DNA from: Pectobacterium sp013449375
GTDB lineage: Bacteria > Pseudomonadota > Gammaproteobacteria > Enterobacterales > Enterobacteriaceae
Direction: 5' to 3' (one strand)
Assembly: GCF_048593165.1 (NCBI RefSeq)
Contig: NZ_CP184271.1
Length of the DNA stretch: 64,000 nucleotides
Made by a program: the position numbers and the translations under genes. Every line of letters begins with the position of its first letter. The first letter of the stretch is position 1. Positions 28,529 to 37,837 of this stretch are shown here, in pieces. The notes beneath the pieces are model-generated. The model saw only the letters and a program-made list of their open reading frames with translations, was not told the DNA's origin and did no database searches.

Positions 28529-28588
28529 TCTGTCCTGCTACAACGTTTTCCTTATTCTTATTTTTTGACATCAAACGGCAGAGAAATT

Positions 28589-29692
28589 ATGAGCGGCAGC
28601 CAGACCTTGGTTGTGAAACTTGGCACTAGCGTGCTAACCGGCGGTTCGCGTCGTCTTAACCGTGCCCACATTGTTGAACTGGTGCGCCAGTGCGCGCAGC
28701 AACATGCGGCAGGGCATCGGATTGTTATTGTTACCTCAGGGGCGATTGCCGCTGGGCGTGAACATTTGGGCTACCCCGAACTCCCCGCCACGATTGCGAC
28801 CAAACAACTGCTGGCCGCCGTGGGTCAAAGCCGCCTGATTCAGCTGTGGGAACAGCTGTTTTCCATCTACGGTATCCACGTTGGGCAAATGCTGCTGACG
28901 CGTGCGGATATGGAAGATCGTGAGCGTTTCCTCAACGCGCGTGACACCATGCGGGCGCTGCTGGATAACAATATTGTTCCGGTCATTAATGAAAACGACG
29001 CCGTCGCGACCGCCGAAATCAAGGTGGGTGACAACGACAACCTGTCTGCGTTGGCGGCGATTCTGGCCGATGCGGATAAGCTGCTGCTGCTGACCGATCA
29101 GGCTGGTCTGTTTACCGCCGATCCGCGCAATAACCCTGATGCGGAGCTGATCCGTGAAGTGACCGGCATCAACGATGCGCTGCGCAGCATTGCGGGTGAT
29201 AGCGTGTCAGGCCTCGGGACGGGCGGTATGTCGACCAAATTACAGGCTGCTGATGTGGCCTGCCGTGCCGGTATCGACGTGGTGATTGCCGCAGGCAGCA
29301 AGCCAGGCGTGATTGGCGATGTGATTGCGGATATCTCCGTCGGAACGCGTTTTCATGCGCTGGATGCACCGTTGGAAAGCCGCAAGCACTGGATTTTCGG
29401 CGCACCGCCAGCGGGGGAAATCACCGTTGATGACGGCGCGCTTTCGGCGATCCTCGAACGCGGCAGTTCGCTGCTGCCGAAGGGCATTCGCAGCGTGGAA
29501 GGGAATTTCTCTCGCGGTGAAGTGATCCGCGTGCGTAGTCTGGCGGGGCGCGATGTGGCGCATGCCGTGACGCGCTATAACAGCGATGCGCTGCGTATGA
29601 TTGCCGGGCACCACTCTCAACAAATTGCCGAGATTCTCGGTTACGAATATGGTCCGGTGGCTATCCATCGCGACGATATGATTATCAATTAA
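28589..29692 (+). CDS. proB: Glutamate 5-kinase
   Basis: 367 residues from ATG 28589 (MSGSQTLVVKLGTSVLTGGS), the same length as E. coli ProB. First step of proline synthesis. The amino-acid-kinase domain has VVKLGTSVLTGG, VTSGAIAAGREHLGY, INENDAVAT and GTGGMSTKLQAA; a C-terminal PUA domain starts about residue 280. The in-frame extension to 28382 overlaps crl and is not used. It is 10 bp from proA. Confidence 0.97.
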   Translation: MSGSQTLVVKLGTSVLTGGSRRLNRAHIVELVRQCAQQHAAGHRIVIVTSGAIAAGREHLGYPELPATIATKQLLAAVGQSRLIQLWEQLFSIYGIHVGQMLLTRADMEDRERFLNARDTMRALLDNNIVPVINENDAVATAEIKVGDNDNLSALAAILADADKLLLLTDQAGLFTADPRNNPDAELIREVTGINDALRSIAGDSVSGLGTGGMSTKLQAADVACRAGIDVVIAAGSKPGVIGDVIADISVGTRFHALDAPLESRKHWIFGAPPAGEITVDDGALSAILERGSSLLPKGIRSVEGNFSRGEVIRVRSLAGRDVAHAVTRYNSDALRMIAGHHSQQIAEILGYEYGPVAIHRDDMIIN

Positions 29693-29702
29693 GGAGTTCG
29701 CG

Positions 29703-30956
29703 ATGCTTGAACAAATGGGTAAAGCGGCAAAAGCGGCCTCTTATCAGCTGGCGGTTCTGAGCACGGCACAAAAAGATCGCGCGCTGCTGACGATTGCGGA
29801 TTTGCTGGAAGCCGAGAGTGCGACGATTCTGGCGGCTAACGCGCTGGATTTAGCCGATGCGCGCCAAAATGGTATGAGTGACGCATTGTTGGATCGGTTG
29901 CTCTTAACGCCGGCACGGCTGAGCGCGATTGCCAGCGATGTGCGTCAGGTCTGTCGCCTGACCGATCCGGTAGGGCAGGTGATTGACGGCAGCATGCTGG
30001 ATAACGGCCTGAAGCTGGAACGTCGCCGCGTGCCGCTGGGTGTGGTCGGTGTGATTTATGAAGCGCGCCCGAATGTGACGATTGATGTGGCTTCCCTGTG
30101 CCTGAAAACCGGCAACGCGGTGATTCTGCGCGGTGGCAAAGAGACGTACCGCACCAATGCAGCGACGGTGAAAGTGATTCAGCAGGCGCTGTCGCAGTGT
30201 GGTCTGCCTGCTGCTGCCGTACAAGCGATTGAAAGCCCGGATCGTGAACTGGTTAATCAACTGCTGAAGCTGGATCGCTATGTGGACATGTTGATTCCGC
30301 GTGGCGGTGCAGGCTTGCATAAGCTATGCCGTGAGCAATCGACGATTCCGGTCATTACCGGGGGGATCGGCGTTTGTCACATCTATGCTGATGACAGCAT
30401 CGATTTCGACAAGGCGCTGACCGTCATTGAAAGCGCCAAGGTGCAGCGCCCTAGCGCCTGTAATAGCCTGGAAACGCTGCTGGTCAATCAACGTATTGCC
30501 GATCGCTTCCTGCCAGCTCTGAGCAAGAAAATGGCGACGGCAGGTGTGACTCTCCATGCCAGCCCTTCCGCGATGCCGTACCTGACCGGTGGCCCGGCAA
30601 GCGTCGTTGCGGTGGAAGAAGCTAACTACAACGATGAATGGCTCTCTAACGACCTGAACGTGACGCTGGTGGACTCCCTGGATGCGGCGGTTTCCCATAT
30701 TCGCGAACATGGTACGCAGCACTCTGATGCGATTCTGACGCGTTCTTTGAGTAACGCGGAACGCTTCGTGCGGGAGGTGGACTCTTCAGCGGTGTATGTC
30801 AACGCCAGTACGCGCTTCACCGACGGCGGCCAGTTTGGTCTGGGCGCGGAAGTGGCGGTCAGCACCCAGAAACTGCATGCGCGTGGCCCAATGGGGTTGG
30901 AAGCGCTGACCACCTATAAGTGGATTGGTTATGGCGACGATTTGATTCGCGCCTAA
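29703..30956 (+). CDS. proA: Gamma-glutamyl phosphate reductase
   Basis: 417 residues. Second step of proline synthesis, NADPH-dependent reduction of glutamyl-5-phosphate. It has the aldehyde-dehydrogenase fold with the catalytic cysteine in VQRPSACNSLETLL and the VGVIYEARPNVTIDVASLCL region. AAGGAG precedes the ATG. Operon with proB. Confidence 0.97.
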   Translation: MLEQMGKAAKAASYQLAVLSTAQKDRALLTIADLLEAESATILAANALDLADARQNGMSDALLDRLLLTPARLSAIASDVRQVCRLTDPVGQVIDGSMLDNGLKLERRRVPLGVVGVIYEARPNVTIDVASLCLKTGNAVILRGGKETYRTNAATVKVIQQALSQCGLPAAAVQAIESPDRELVNQLLKLDRYVDMLIPRGGAGLHKLCREQSTIPVITGGIGVCHIYADDSIDFDKALTVIESAKVQRPSACNSLETLLVNQRIADRFLPALSKKMATAGVTLHASPSAMPYLTGGPASVVAVEEANYNDEWLSNDLNVTLVDSLDAAVSHIREHGTQHSDAILTRSLSNAERFVREVDSSAVYVNASTRFTDGGQFGLGAEVAVSTQKLHARGPMGLEALTTYKWIGYGDDLIRA

Positions 30957-30979
30957 TCACAACGTTAAGCCTGAAAGTT

Positions 30980-31025
30980 ATAGGATTCTCCGTTATTAGC
31001 AGAGAAAATAATGAGAGAATCCTAT
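30980..31025 (+). terminator. Inverted repeat after proA
   Basis: ATAGGATTCTC and GAGAATCCTAT are an 11-bp perfect inverted repeat separated by 24 bases, 24 bp past proA. It is a probable transcript-end hairpin, although no T-run follows. Confidence 0.5.
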
Positions 31026-31145
31026 CATTGCGTTGGTCGTTTACAAAACCAGCAAACGGACAGTAAAGCTATTGACTTGACCCCACGTTTTCACTACTTT
31101 GTCACCCCGTAGTTCACGTCTGGTTCTCGCCACGACGATCCCAAA

Positions 31146-31221
31146 GCCGATATAGCTCAGTTGGTAGAGCAGCGCATTCGTAATGCGAAGGTCGTAGGTT
31201 CGACTCCTATTATCGGCACCA
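31146..31221 (+). tRNA. thrW: tRNA-Thr (anticodon CGT)
   Basis: 76 nt with encoded CCA. Acceptor GCCGATA pairs with TATCGGC, the anticodon loop is TTCGTAA, and the T-arm contains GGTTCGACTCC. Its position right after proA is that of E. coli thrW. The 3' half is the attachment site for the island that follows, and the gene remains intact. Confidence 0.96.
31197..31221 (+). repeat. attL: island attachment core in the tRNA-Thr gene
   Basis: The tRNA 3' end from GGTTCGACTCC to GGCACCA recurs at 42707-42730 (one G missing), 45384-45407 (degenerate 5' part) and 47007-47028 (two bases missing). The integrase starts 163 bp downstream. Confidence 0.85.
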
Positions 31222-31383
31222 CTAGTTCCTCCGAATACATCCGAGAAAGTCCATAAAATCCTTTTAAATCAACGGTTATTACTGCTTTTACGTCCATATA
31301 CGTCCGATATTGTTCAGTGACATCCGGGTATGAATGTGTATAGGATTGTGTATAGACAGGTTAGATGAAGGATTCCTATACAC

Positions 31384-32577
31384 ATGGCACTTAACGATAT
31401 GCAGGTTCGTAGCGCGAAGCCTGAAGAAAAGCCTTATACACTCGGTGACGGCTTAGGGCTTTCATTACTTATTGAGCCGACAGGCAGCAAAAGCTGGCGT
31501 TTTCGCTATCGTTTCGGCGGTAAGCCCAAGATGATCTCTTTCGGCGCTTACCCATTGGTCAGTCTGGCTGAAGCGCGTAAAAAACGCGATGAAGCACGTA
31601 AGCAGGTATTAGACGGTATTAATCCAAGCGAGCATCGCAAAGCACAAAAACTTAATCTGATGTCTGAATCAGAGAATACCTTTGAAATAATCGCGCGTGA
31701 GTGGCACGTCATGAAAAGTGCGCGTTGGTCGACGGGGTACGCTTCTGACATCATGGAAGCCTTCAGGAATGATATTTTTCCCTATGTGGGGAAACGCGCC
31801 ATCGCGGAGATAAAACCGCTAGAACTGCTTAATGTACTACGCAAGATGGAGAAGCGCGGCGCATTAGAGAAAATGAAAAAGGTTCGCCAGCGTTGCTCGG
31901 AGGTATTTCGCTATGCGATAGCAACGGGGAGGGCAGAGATCAACCCTGCGGCAGACTTAACCAGCGTGCTAACCACACACAAAGCACAGCATTACCCTTT
32001 CCTTAAAGCCGATGAGATCCCTGCGTTCATTCAGGCGGTTGAGTTCTATACCGGTAGCGTATTGGTGCAAATCGCTGCCAAACTGCTGATGTTGACCGGC
32101 GTGAGAACGATAGAACTCCGTGCGGCGGAGTGGTCAGAATTTGATCTCGGACACGCAATTTGGGAAATCCCTGCGGAAAGAATGAAAAAGCGACGCTCTC
32201 ATCTTGTCCCCTTGTCCACACAAGCGCTATCTTTGTTGAGTCAGTTACAAACCATCAGCGGCAACTATAAATATGTGTTTCCCGGTCGGAACGATCCCAA
32301 CAAGCCAATGAGTGAGGGAAGCATCAACCGTATGATAAAGCATATCGGTTATGAGGGACGGCTAACGGGGCATGGTTTCAGGCATACCATGTCGACTATC
32401 CTGCATGAACAAGGCTATGACTCTGCATGGATTGAAATGCAGTTGGCGCATGTAGATAAAAATAGTATTCGTGGGACTTACAACCATGCTCTTTATCTTG
32501 AACAACGGCGGGATATGATGCAGTGGTATAGCAATAAAATGCTGGATAACTATAACTTTGAGGTTTTCTATGGCTAA
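31384..32577 (+). CDS. int: Tyrosine integrase of P4 type
   Basis: 397 residues. N-terminal DUF4102-type arm domain (LNDMQVRSAKPEEKPYTLGDGLGLSLLI, SFGAYPLVSLAEARKKRDEAR), SAM-like core-binding domain, then the catalytic domain. Catalytic set: R241 (LTGVRTIELR), H330 and R333 (TGHGFRHT), H356 (LAHVDKN) and Y366 (SIRGTYNHA). It will catalyse site-specific recombination at the tRNA-Thr 3' end. It is oriented away from the tRNA and overlaps the next gene by 8 bp. Confidence 0.95.
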   Translation: MALNDMQVRSAKPEEKPYTLGDGLGLSLLIEPTGSKSWRFRYRFGGKPKMISFGAYPLVSLAEARKKRDEARKQVLDGINPSEHRKAQKLNLMSESENTFEIIAREWHVMKSARWSTGYASDIMEAFRNDIFPYVGKRAIAEIKPLELLNVLRKMEKRGALEKMKKVRQRCSEVFRYAIATGRAEINPAADLTSVLTTHKAQHYPFLKADEIPAFIQAVEFYTGSVLVQIAAKLLMLTGVRTIELRAAEWSEFDLGHAIWEIPAERMKKRRSHLVPLSTQALSLLSQLQTISGNYKYVFPGRNDPNKPMSEGSINRMIKHIGYEGRLTGHGFRHTMSTILHEQGYDSAWIEMQLAHVDKNSIRGTYNHALYLEQRRDMMQWYSNKMLDNYNFEVFYG

Positions 32578-35182
32578 CGAAAATATAGAAAGAAAGCTGT
32601 ATAATAAAAAAAGAACAGTAAAGGATTTATCGGACTATATTAAGACGAAATCTGGTAGTGTTCCTAATTATAGTCTTTTTCTTGGAGCGGGTGCATCAGT
32701 TACATCAGGAATCAAAACGGCGATTGAGTTGGTTAGTGAATGGCGAAGAGAAATATATTTAAGACTATCAGAAGAAAAATTAGCTAAAGATGAAGATATA
32801 AGGGAATGGCTATCTGATAATGAAAGGGATTGGTATGATCCTTCAAATGAGTACTCTTCATTATTTGAGAAAAAACTAGATCTTCCTTCTCAAAGACGGC
32901 GTTTTGTTGAGGAGCAAGTTGATAGAAAACTTCCTTCAATTGGTTATGCGTATCTAGTTGAATTATTTGAACACCATTACTTTGATACTGTGTTTACAAC
33001 CAATTTTGATGATTTAATTAATGAGGCGTTTTATCAATTTTCTGGCGAAAGACCGTTATTATGTGCTCACGATTCCTCTATAAAAGGAATATCTATAACA
33101 TCTTCAAGACCAAAAATAATAAAATTACATGGAGATTATTTATTTGATGGTATAAAAAGTTCACTAAACGAAACTGAATCATTAGAGGCAAATACAAAAG
33201 AAAAACTGATAGAGTTTACAAAGGAATATGGTTTGATTTTTGTTGGTTATGCTGGGAATGATAAATCAATAATGGATGTGATAAATGCTCTTTTAAAACA
33301 GGATGATTATTTGAAAAATGGTATTTATTGGTGTCAAAGGAAAACAGATGAAATATCACCAGAGTTATTTAGTTTTTTGTCAAAGAACAAAGTTTATTGG
33401 GTTGAGATTGATGGCTTTGATGAGTTAATGGCAGAGTTGTTTTATGAAATAACAAAAAGCGAATCCTTATCACTTGGGGTTGTTCAAAAATCAACCAAAA
33501 GAGATAGGATAATAAGTGGGTTTTTAGAAGATCAATTTTCTTTGTCTAAAAATAAAATAATAAACAATGAGCTGGTTAGATTAAGAAAATACTCTTTAAC
33601 ACAAGATATATCGTCTTTAATAAATGAACTGTCAGAAAGCAAAAGTTATGATCAATCCGATGATAAAATACCAGAGGTTGAGTTTAAAAATTTATTGCAT
33701 GTTGATAATTTGATTAGGAATAAGAAATTTGAACAAGCCGAGAAGGATATCGAAAGGTATATGGATTCTGGGCATGATGTTAATATAAAAACAAAATATA
33801 TACAGCGACTTATTGATATGTATGATGAGGTCGGTGATATTGATAAAGCTATTTCTCAAAGTGAGAAGCTATTAAAAATAGATCCTTATAATATAAATTA
33901 TTATCTTATTAAATCTGATCTAATAAAAAATAATTCAGAGAAAATTGAGTTTTTAAAATCAATTTTGGATAAATTTAAATATAGTGTCTCATTAAGAAAT
34001 TCGCTGAGTCAAATATCTTTGGAATATTTGAATGAAAGAGATATAGATAAAAAGGTTGTTAACTTCAATAACATTGATGAATGGTTGGAAGCTAGTCTAT
34101 CCATTGATCCTAGTTTAGATAATATGGCTTGGGGTATTAAACAGCAATATTATGTGAATAAATATGAAAACTCTTTTGACCCAAAAGAACGAAATAAAGA
34201 TATAGAAGCATTGCATGAGAGAATGTCAAAAATTCACCCAGAACATTCTCAGTTATTACATATGAAGTCTCGTTATGCAACGACGAAAGATAAAATAGAG
34301 GATATTAATGTTTATATAAATTACATTTCTGATGTTTATAAAAAAACAAATAGTAGAAGTAAGAGATATTTACTAAAAGACTTATGTGACATACATAATT
34401 CATTATTTGATAATGAAAACAGAGATCACAGTGTTAAGTTGTTGAATGAGTTTCTATTAGAACATTTAAAAGAAAGTGATGAAGATATTATTGCGCCTCT
34501 TTTAATTTGTAAGGCAAAATATGAACTTGCTTATGAAAGGAATGTAGATAATGCATTGAAATATGCATTAAGAGCTGTCGATTCAAAGTGGAATGCAAGT
34601 GAGGCTGATGAAATATATTCAATTTTGTCTATATCAGAGGAACATGATGAGGTTTTTAAAGATTTCATAAATAACTTACCAAATGATTATTCTGATGTTA
34701 AAAGAATGCGTCTTTTAAGCGAGGTTAGTTTAAAAGAAGGGGATTTTTCATTATCTCTTGATTATCTTAATAAGGCATTGAGTGCTGGGTTAGCTTACAG
34801 TTCATTCTTGATAAATAAAACATTCCTTGATCTCTGTCAAGAAAATTATGAAGGAGTGATTAGTGATGTTGATAGTAATATAGATTTTGTTAGCTCTCTA
34901 AATGATAAGCATGTTCTTATAGTTAACAGAGAATTTGCTAAAAAACAGCTTGGTTTAAAAATAAAAGAATCTGATTTAAGAAGCATTATTGCTCATCAAC
35001 ATGCAAAGAATCATGCATCAATGTGTGCGTATTTTATTCTTGATGATGAATTTAATGCTAATAAAATACTTAAAAATAAGATTGAACATAATTATAGTAA
35101 TTACTATGTTTATTTTCGTTGGCCTGTAATTCCAAACTCTGCTTTAACTAAATTCAAGTATGAAAAAAGCAAGGCGGCCTAG
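32570..35182 (+). CDS. SIR2-domain protein with long helical repeat C-terminus, candidate anti-phage NADase
   Basis: 870 residues from ATG 32570 (MANENIERK). SIR2 motifs: FLGAGASVTSG (37-47), VFTTNFDDLIN (141-151), IIKLHGDYLF with the catalytic histidine (about 183-192) and IFVGYAGNDKSI (223-234). The remaining ~570 residues are helical and look TPR-like (LIDMYDEVGDIDKAISQSEKLLKIDPYN, FSLSLDYLNKALSAG). Proteins with this layout act in abortive infection by depleting NAD+ when the repeat region senses phage. The AT content is far above that of neighbouring genes, a sign of recent transfer. It overlaps int by 8 bp, the cargo position in P4-like satellites. The role is inference. Confidence 0.8.
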   Translation: MANENIERKLYNKKRTVKDLSDYIKTKSGSVPNYSLFLGAGASVTSGIKTAIELVSEWRREIYLRLSEEKLAKDEDIREWLSDNERDWYDPSNEYSSLFEKKLDLPSQRRRFVEEQVDRKLPSIGYAYLVELFEHHYFDTVFTTNFDDLINEAFYQFSGERPLLCAHDSSIKGISITSSRPKIIKLHGDYLFDGIKSSLNETESLEANTKEKLIEFTKEYGLIFVGYAGNDKSIMDVINALLKQDDYLKNGIYWCQRKTDEISPELFSFLSKNKVYWVEIDGFDELMAELFYEITKSESLSLGVVQKSTKRDRIISGFLEDQFSLSKNKIINNELVRLRKYSLTQDISSLINELSESKSYDQSDDKIPEVEFKNLLHVDNLIRNKKFEQAEKDIERYMDSGHDVNIKTKYIQRLIDMYDEVGDIDKAISQSEKLLKIDPYNINYYLIKSDLIKNNSEKIEFLKSILDKFKYSVSLRNSLSQISLEYLNERDIDKKVVNFNNIDEWLEASLSIDPSLDNMAWGIKQQYYVNKYENSFDPKERNKDIEALHERMSKIHPEHSQLLHMKSRYATTKDKIEDINVYINYISDVYKKTNSRSKRYLLKDLCDIHNSLFDNENRDHSVKLLNEFLLEHLKESDEDIIAPLLICKAKYELAYERNVDNALKYALRAVDSKWNASEADEIYSILSISEEHDEVFKDFINNLPNDYSDVKRMRLLSEVSLKEGDFSLSLDYLNKALSAGLAYSSFLINKTFLDLCQENYEGVISDVDSNIDFVSSLNDKHVLIVNREFAKKQLGLKIKESDLRSIIAHQHAKNHASMCAYFILDDEFNANKILKNKIEHNYSNYYVYFRWPVIPNSALTKFKYEKSKAA

Positions 35183-35462
35183 ATATATCTGAAAGATTGT
35201 GTAAATGTCCGCGCGCAATGCTATCCCCGCCACGCCTGCCCGCTTTATGTAGCGCTTTTCATGCAGTTGCATGGAGGCGCTCAGGCCGCGCCAGTACTGG
35301 CGCTGTAGGGCAGATTCGGGGGTAAGTATTGCATGCAATTCCATGCACCGTATGCATGCATGGTCAAAAAATCGCTAGCCAGAGAAAAAAGCGCGCAAAA
35401 AAGCCCGCGCAATGGCGGGAGATTTCCTGATGCTGACGATAATGAAATTATAATCTGGCTAA
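35183..35462. other. Non-coding region between the SIR2 gene and ogr/delta
   Basis: No convincing gene. It holds many GCATGC/TGCATG palindromes (around 35261-35272 and 35329-35360) and GC-rich inverted segments such as GGCGC/GCGCC near 35275-35302. A packaging or recombination site is possible but I cannot identify one. Confidence 0.3.
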
Positions 35463-35711
35463 TTAATTCCGCAGAGCTGAGGCTGAGTAATCCTTATATT
35501 TTTTCTGCATGGCCGGGGATAACGGAATATCGGGCACTGGCAGATCTCGTCTATTCGACGGCTGAATAATTTCCTCTATCGATTCCAGTGTCCGGAATGT
35601 TGCTGAACATTCAATATTCCGGCATTGGTGATAGCGCTGTTTAACGTTCTCCGATAACGAGCGACTGGTGCGCGCATGGGCAGCATGGCCGCAGAACGGG
35701 CAGTGCATCAT
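35463..35711 (-). CDS. Ogr/Delta-like zinc-finger late-gene activator
   Basis: 82 residues. Four cysteines in a C-x2-C-x22-C-x4-C arrangement (C4, C7, C30, C35; MHCPFCGHAAHART ... RYHQCRNIECSATF) match the P2 Ogr/P4 Delta family, which binds upstream of late promoters and contacts RNA polymerase. Its start overlaps the previous gene's stop (ATGA), so it is co-translated with the Psu-like gene. Confidence 0.85.
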   Translation of the reverse strand: MMHCPFCGHAAHARTSRSLSENVKQRYHQCRNIECSATFRTLESIEEIIQPSNRRDLPVPDIPLSPAMQKKYKDYSASALRN

Positions 35712-36469
35712 ACTTTTTGCCCCCGAACTTTTAACGCTTCCTCTTTTTCTTTTAATTCACGGAAAAATTTCATTCTTTGTGCCGGGCTTGCTACAGGCTC
35801 AAAATAGGAATGCGGCAATGAAGGAGAATTCAGTCCCAACGATGACAACACCAGCTCGTTACTCATATCAAAGCGGTAGTTATCCGTTTTCACTCTGAGA
35901 TTTTCAGTAACCAAATCCATTACCACTTTTTCGGGATTCTGATAGGCGAGACCCTGAGTAAATTCAGAGGTGGTGATATCCAGCATATGTCGTTTTAACT
36001 TAATCGCTCGGATCAGGTTTGTACTGATGTTACTTAACGCCTGATTAAATTCCCGTTCTGCATAGTCTCGCAGGGCGCTCGCGTGAGCATCACAACATTC
36101 TTTTGCTGAATGGTGACATTTTGCTTTCTGTCTGAGTTGCTCAATTTCCAACTGCGCCAGTAAGCCATCATACTCCTGAGCCAGTTCGCGTTGTGCCAGC
36201 CGTTGTAACTGCTGATTTTTCAGTTCTTCCGTCATTTCGCCACGAGCGGCAAGAAAACGCGCACGCCAGTCGGTATCGGAAAGCTGATTTTCCGCTTCCG
36301 TATTGGCTTTCTGCTCTTTGGCTCGTGCAATAGCGGTATCGATGTTGTCCAGTTCGCTAGCGTTGGCAAAGTGTTCCGCTCGTTTCTTCTGGTATTCATC
36401 CGCCGTTTTTTTCACATAATCCACTACTGCTGGCTTATCAGTTTGTTCTATTTTCTGGCTCATGGTCAT
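35708..36469 (-). CDS. Psu-like phage polarity-suppression protein
   Basis: About 253 residues if started at the ATG at 36469 (MTMSQKIEQTDK); 36463 is equally possible. It is mostly helical and charged, with a likely coiled coil over residues ~20-130. The C-terminal PVASPAQRMKFFRELKEKEE resembles the end of P4 Psu, and the position next to ogr/delta mirrors P4's delta-psu. Psu inhibits Rho and decorates the P4 capsid. The cysteine-rich patch KCHHSAKECCDAH is not part of P4 Psu as I remember it. Family assignment moderate. Confidence 0.55.
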   Translation of the reverse strand: MTMSQKIEQTDKPAVVDYVKKTADEYQKKRAEHFANASELDNIDTAIARAKEQKANTEAENQLSDTDWRARFLAARGEMTEELKNQQLQRLAQRELAQEYDGLLAQLEIEQLRQKAKCHHSAKECCDAHASALRDYAEREFNQALSNISTNLIRAIKLKRHMLDITTSEFTQGLAYQNPEKVVMDLVTENLRVKTDNYRFDMSNELVLSSLGLNSPSLPHSYFEPVASPAQRMKFFRELKEKEEALKVRGQKV

Positions 36470-36559
36470 TTCTCTGTATGGGGTGAGTGTCTGGTGGCTA
36501 TTGTGCAATTCACCACACAACCCCCGCTATCCGAGCCTGTCCTGCCATCAACCACACAA

Positions 36560-36740
36560 AACAATCTCTATCGCAGGCCGTTCCCCCAATTGAGAGCTAA
36601 CTCTTTTATAAAACTATTCACCACTCTTCACCTGAGAAAAAAGAATAGATAAATCAATAAATAAAGGGGTGAAGAGTTGATAAAAAACTCTTCACCGAGT
36701 GTTCACACTGTTCACTCGTGTTTTTTGAGCCTTTTTTCTG
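36560..36740. other. Candidate satellite replication origin with GTTCAC-type iterons
   Basis: In the 534-bp gap between the Psu-like gene and AlpA, TTCACC-type words cluster: ATTCACCACTCTTCACCTGAG, GGGGTGAAGAGTTG, AACTCTTCACC and GTGTTCACACTGTTCACTCG. P4 alpha protein binds GGTGAACA-type iterons at its origin (from memory). The segment is AT-rich between the repeats, with an inverted pair GAAGAGTT/AACTCTTC at ~36670-36696. Confidence 0.5.
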
Positions 36741-37003
36741 GCGAGCATGTTTTTTGAATGTTTTTTTAGGTTGAAATATTAATAATCAACCACTTTAACG
36801 GGTTGATTCATGTGCAGGTTGCAAAGCATTACTAAACATTACAATAAAACGAGAAAATAGAGGTATTTTTAACCAGCTTGTATCACCAACGGCACAACAG
36901 CCCCTTGTTGCCAGCCCCGAAAATATTCACATAATAGCGAGCTACCAGAGAAATCCAGCGCCATCCGGCCAGAGCCGGGCGGACATTAACGAGGTAGCGC
37001 CCT

Positions 37004-37264
37004 ATGTTGTCAGCCATCCCCCCAGCCCCCATTCCTGCTATGCCCCCGATGTCACCGCATCCGGTCAGAGAGCGCTTAATGCGTCTGCCGGAAGTGCTGC
37101 ACGTCACCGGTATTTCCCGCTCGACGCTGTATGAACTGAGCGGCCGCAAGGCCTTTCCTGCCCGTGTTCCGCTGGGTGGGAAGAACGTCGCATGGGTTGA
37201 GTCCGAAATTCATCACTGGGTGGCCGAGCGTATCGCCGCCCGCCAACAGGAGAACCACGCATGA
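37004..37264 (+). CDS. AlpA-family transcriptional regulator
   Basis: 86 residues. The HTH reads RLMRLPEVLHVTGISRSTLYELSGRKAFPARVPLGGKNVAWVESEIHHWV, the AlpA/MerR-like pattern of satellite excision regulators. The first ~22 residues are proline-rich and probably untranslated if the start is at a later ATG (37079, MRLPEVLHV). In P4-like elements this family (Vis) controls excision and int expression. Confidence 0.9.
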   Translation: MLSAIPPAPIPAMPPMSPHPVRERLMRLPEVLHVTGISRSTLYELSGRKAFPARVPLGGKNVAWVESEIHHWVAERIAARQQENHA

Positions 37265-37485
37265 TCACCTTAACTATCGCCGGGCAGTCGGTCACACTTG
37301 ATGAACGGGAAGCCCTCAGCCTGTGCGACCAACTGTTTCCCGCCATCCGTAACCCGGCCACCGTTGCCGCCTGTGAACAGCGTTTCGGCGCATTGCTGCT
37401 GAGCATTGCACCAACGCCCGCCGCCTCTGATTCACCCCGGCGTTACTGCGCATCCCGTGCCGGTGATGCGCTCACCAACTGCTGA
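37261..37485 (+). CDS. Small hypothetical protein of P4-like satellite
   Basis: 74 residues beginning MITLTIAGQSVTLDEREALSLCDQLFPAI. It overlaps the alpA stop by ATGA, so it is translationally coupled. No known domain; similar small genes sit at this place in P4-type satellites. Function unknown. Confidence 0.6.
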   Translation: MITLTIAGQSVTLDEREALSLCDQLFPAIRNPATVAACEQRFGALLLSIAPTPAASDSPRRYCASRAGDALTNC

Positions 37486-37516
37486 GGCTGTTCATGACTG
37501 CGCAATTTATCCGTTT

Positions 37517-37542
37517 CCCCGGCTTGCCTGCCGGGGCTTTTT
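37517..37542 (+). terminator. First intrinsic terminator of the satellite immunity leader
   Basis: CCCCGGC and GCCGGGG form a perfect 7-bp stem around TTGCCT, followed directly by CTTTTT. In P4 the immune state depends on premature termination in this leader. Confidence 0.75.
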
Positions 37543-37549
37543 GGCGTTA

Positions 37550-37830
37550 TAGTTTCGTCGCTGCCGCAAAATCGGTAGCCGGGCGTGAGAACCCGAGTTT
37601 AACTATGGCGATACAACACGCGCCTAGCGTGTTTTTTTATATCGCAGCCTTAGTACACCTGTATAAGGTGCGGCACGTTTTACGCCGTCACTGCATCCAA
37701 ATTATGGTGGCTCAGGCGGGGCAGCCTTCGGGCTGGCCGGTTTACATAGTTGCCGGTTTCTCACCCCCGTCTGGGCTACCACCCAAGTGTGAGAACTCCG
37801 GTGGTAGCTGTTATCAGCTAACTATGGAGT
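37550..37830 (+). ncRNA. Candidate P4-type immunity leader (CI RNA region)
   Basis: This stretch before the Icd-like gene carries two intrinsic terminators (37517-37542 and 37615-37638) and two similar words, GCGTGAGAACCCG (~37583) and GTGTGAGAACTCC (~37787). A stem CAGCC-TTCG-GGCTG lies near 37724. P4 keeps lysogeny through a short CI RNA that pairs with leader sequences and causes termination. The RNA ends cannot be fixed by eye. The frame 37494-38222 is open here, so a short 'ash-like' peptide cannot be excluded. Confidence 0.45.
37615..37638 (+). terminator. Second intrinsic terminator of the immunity leader
   Basis: ACACGC pairs with GCGTGT around GCCTA and is followed by a run of six to seven T. 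Confidence 0.7.
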
Positions 37831-37837
37831 CCATCCA

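Noticed and set aside
35240..35360. A P4-type cos site
   Set aside because: The region is palindrome-rich, but I could not find sequence resembling the P2/P4 cohesive end, so I do not call it.
35333..35569. 78-codon plus-strand frame overlapping ogr/delta
   Set aside because: The 3' part is antisense to a clear zinc-finger gene, and the 5' part reads through palindromic non-coding DNA.
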